Source of the DNA: Cognatiluteimonas sedimenti
Lineage (GTDB): Bacteria; Pseudomonadota; Gammaproteobacteria; Xanthomonadales; Xanthomonadaceae
Assembly: GCF_022808325.1 (NCBI RefSeq)
Contig: NZ_JALGCL010000001.1
Coordinates: forward strand, 229,780-293,779
DNA: 64,000 nucleotides
Direction of reading: 5' to 3'
The number at the start of each line of letters is the position of its first letter. Position 1 is the stretch's first letter. The notes under the pieces were generated by a model. It saw only the letters and a list, made by a program, of their open reading frames with translations. It searched no databases and was not told the origin of the DNA. Both the position numbers and the translations under genes were made by a program. This document shows positions 62,864-64,000 of the stretch, one piece after another.

Positions 62864-63358
62864 TTACTGCGCCCAGGCGCGACCGTTGTAGACGCGCACG
62901 TAGGAGCCCTCGCGGATGCCGCCGAGGTCGTTCTGGGTGACGACCGTGGTGCGTCCGTCGTTCATGCGCACGTACACGTTGTAGCTGCCGTTGTTGGCCT
63001 GCGCGTTGTTCTGGATCGCATTGCCGATCACGGCGCCGGCAGCCGCGCCAACGACCGTGGCGGTGTTCTGGCGGCCCTTGCTGTCGGTGTTGCTCTTGGC
63101 CAGTTCGCGCCCCGCAGCGGCACCGACCACGCCGCCGAGCACGGCGCCGGTGGCATTGGGCACGCTGCTGGTGCCGGTGGCGGCGACTTCGATGCGGGTC
63201 ACGGTGCCGCAGTCGTAGCAAGCGGTGCTACTGGACGGAGGCGGTGCGCCGTAACCGGTATTGCCGTAACCCGGCGATGTGGTGGCGCAACCGGCGGCGG
63301 CGAGGCTGGCAGCCAGCGCGGTGGCGCCGAGCAGGCGGATGTTCGGGCGAATCTTCAT
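62864..63358 (-). CDS. Glycine-zipper 2TM (17-kDa antigen-like) lipoprotein
   Basis: 164 residues. Lipobox AAGC with acylated Cys at 24. The glycine-zipper segment GAVLGGVVGAAAGRELA and VVGAAAGAVIGNAIQ (about 71-116) matches the Rickettsia 17-kDa surface antigen/SlyB type. The C-terminal YNVYVRMNDGRTTVVTQNDLGGIREGSYVRVYNGRAW resembles the conserved beta tail of those proteins. It is an outer-membrane lipoprotein involved in envelope integrity by homology. GGAG is at the expected distance upstream. Confidence 0.87.
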   Translation of the reverse strand: MKIRPNIRLLGATALAASLAAAGCATTSPGYGNTGYGAPPPSSSTACYDCGTVTRIEVAATGTSSVPNATGAVLGGVVGAAAGRELAKSNTDSKGRQNTATVVGAAAGAVIGNAIQNNAQANNGSYNVYVRMNDGRTTVVTQNDLGGIREGSYVRVYNGRAWAQ

Positions 63359-63662
63359 GCGACTCTCCTGGAAATGAGCATGGGGGCGGGAGCGCATGCT
63401 CCGTGGCCGAGGCCCATCGTGGGCGCGGAACCGTGAACAGGCAGTCAATCGCGCAGCGCGCGCGCAGCGTGCGTGCATGGCATTGGCTTTCGGTTCATGC
63501 ACCAGCTCGGCTCGCGCGCATCCACGGACGGCATCCGCACGCGCGCGTGCAGCCGGCTGCGCGGCTGCCGTCTTCAGCAAGGGATCGGTCTGTTCGCCGC
63601 TTGGTGCAGGCGCTTCGCAGCGGCCGGGACGACAGCAACGGTCGGCGAAGCCGGGCGCTTGG
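63359..63662. other. 304-bp intergenic region, no gene seen
   Basis: It separates the lipoprotein gene from the cytochrome gene, both on the minus strand, so it is the lipoprotein's upstream region. It contains several short GCGC-rich runs (around 63453-63475). I see no convincing hairpin, -10 box or small ORF. Confidence 0.5.
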
Positions 63663-64000
63663 CTAGTTGCGGAAATCCTGGTGGCAGGCCTTGCAGTTTC
63701 CGCCGATGTCCTTGAGCGCCGCGTCGACCCCGGCGCAGTTGAGCGGCGGGCTCGACAAGGTGCCGTCCAGGCTCGCGCGCAGGTCGCTGACATGCTTGGC
63801 GAAGCGCGCGTCCTCGCGCAGGTCCCCGAATGCCGGTTCGATGTCGTTGGCCATCGTGCGCAGCGCCTGCAGGTGCGGCAGGGTGTCGGTGGCCGCGCAG
63901 CGGCTCTGCTCGATGTTGGCCTTGAGGGCGCCGGCATGGGCGTCCATCACGTGCATCACGCTCTCCGGGTAATGGTCCTTGCGCGCGTCCAGCGCGCGCA
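63663..64000 (-). CDS. Cytochrome c'-like protein (5' end outside window)
   Basis: The frame is open to the right edge, leaving 112 visible codons. A single heme motif CKACH near the C-terminus (GGNCKACHQDFRN) and preceding helical segments with LKANIEQSRC and NDIEPAFGDL match the cytochrome c' / c-556 four-helix type, where the heme motif is C-terminal. Two additional cysteines (SRC, LNC) are present. The GTG at 63959 and ATGs nearby are internal, since the frame continues with sensible protein sequence (ALDARKDHYPESV). Role: periplasmic electron carrier or NO-binding protein. Confidence 0.85.
   Translation of the reverse strand, partial: RALDARKDHYPESVMHVMDAHAGALKANIEQSRCAATDTLPHLQALRTMANDIEPAFGDLREDARFAKHVSDLRASLDGTLSSPPLNCAGVDAALKDIGGNCKACHQDFRN

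Overview
The window is 64 kb of dense, GC-rich chromosome with strong G/C preference at third codon positions. It encodes no rRNA, tRNA, insertion sequence, prophage or CRISPR array that I can recognise. The gene set points to the gammaproteobacterial family Lysobacteraceae (Xanthomonadaceae), most likely a Luteimonas- or Lysobacter-like organism: a Cys-type SelO, class I fumarase, a Ku plus three-domain LigD pair, an M35 lysine-type endopeptidase, OmpLA, many signal-peptide metallopeptidases, small Lys-rich proteins typical of this family, and family-style intergenic repeats. This placement is an inference from gene content, not from a marker-gene comparison.

Layout. 1-5.5 kb: a truncated membrane diguanylate cyclase, a coupled YkgJ/methyltransferase pair, a TRIC-type channel with an HD hydrolase, and a Gln/Arg-rich exported coiled-coil protein. 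5.7-9.4 kb: a tight M1 aminopeptidase, SAM methyltransferase and dimethylarginine hydrolase (DDAH) operon followed by a 50-residue membrane protein. 9.3-23 kb: two HI0933-like flavoproteins, a serine hydrolase, and an RNA-centred stretch (deaD-yaeQ-flavoprotein operon, a Lys-rich microprotein with YaiI, dbpA divergent from selO, and the ABC-F gene uup). 23-32 kb: small stress and envelope proteins, an M14 carboxypeptidase, GST with a POT peptide transporter, a rhomboid protease, a histone-H1-like protein and rluF. 32-41 kb: cold shock protein, cyclopropane synthase, the Ku-LigD end-joining pair and an exported M3 peptidase.

41-48 kb reads as a stress and redox island: a CBS protein, glutathione peroxidase coupled to two tandem STAS-like paralogues, a flavodoxin/ferredoxin-NADP reductase, a MgtC-like protein, and a GNAT-SDR-UspA operon divergent from a second tandem UspA gene. 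A near-perfect FNR/ANR box lies in that divergent region, at exactly class II spacing from a TAnnnT -10 element. 48-64 kb: a UbiB-like kinase, DUF488 and NYN proteins, a PQQ-type sugar dehydrogenase, an ABC exporter, two membrane proteins, fumarase coupled to a third STAS-like paralogue, OmpLA and cardiolipin synthase separated by a 504-bp gap, a DUF456 protein, an M35 protease, a glycine-zipper lipoprotein and a truncated c-type cytochrome. The gap holds two large inverted-repeat elements with GGA-capped hairpins.

The observations I rate highest are the FNR-box architecture, the GGA-loop repeat elements (candidate RsmA/CsrA-binding RNA), the three-member STAS-like family attached to unrelated enzymes, and the aminopeptidase-methyltransferase-DDAH operon.
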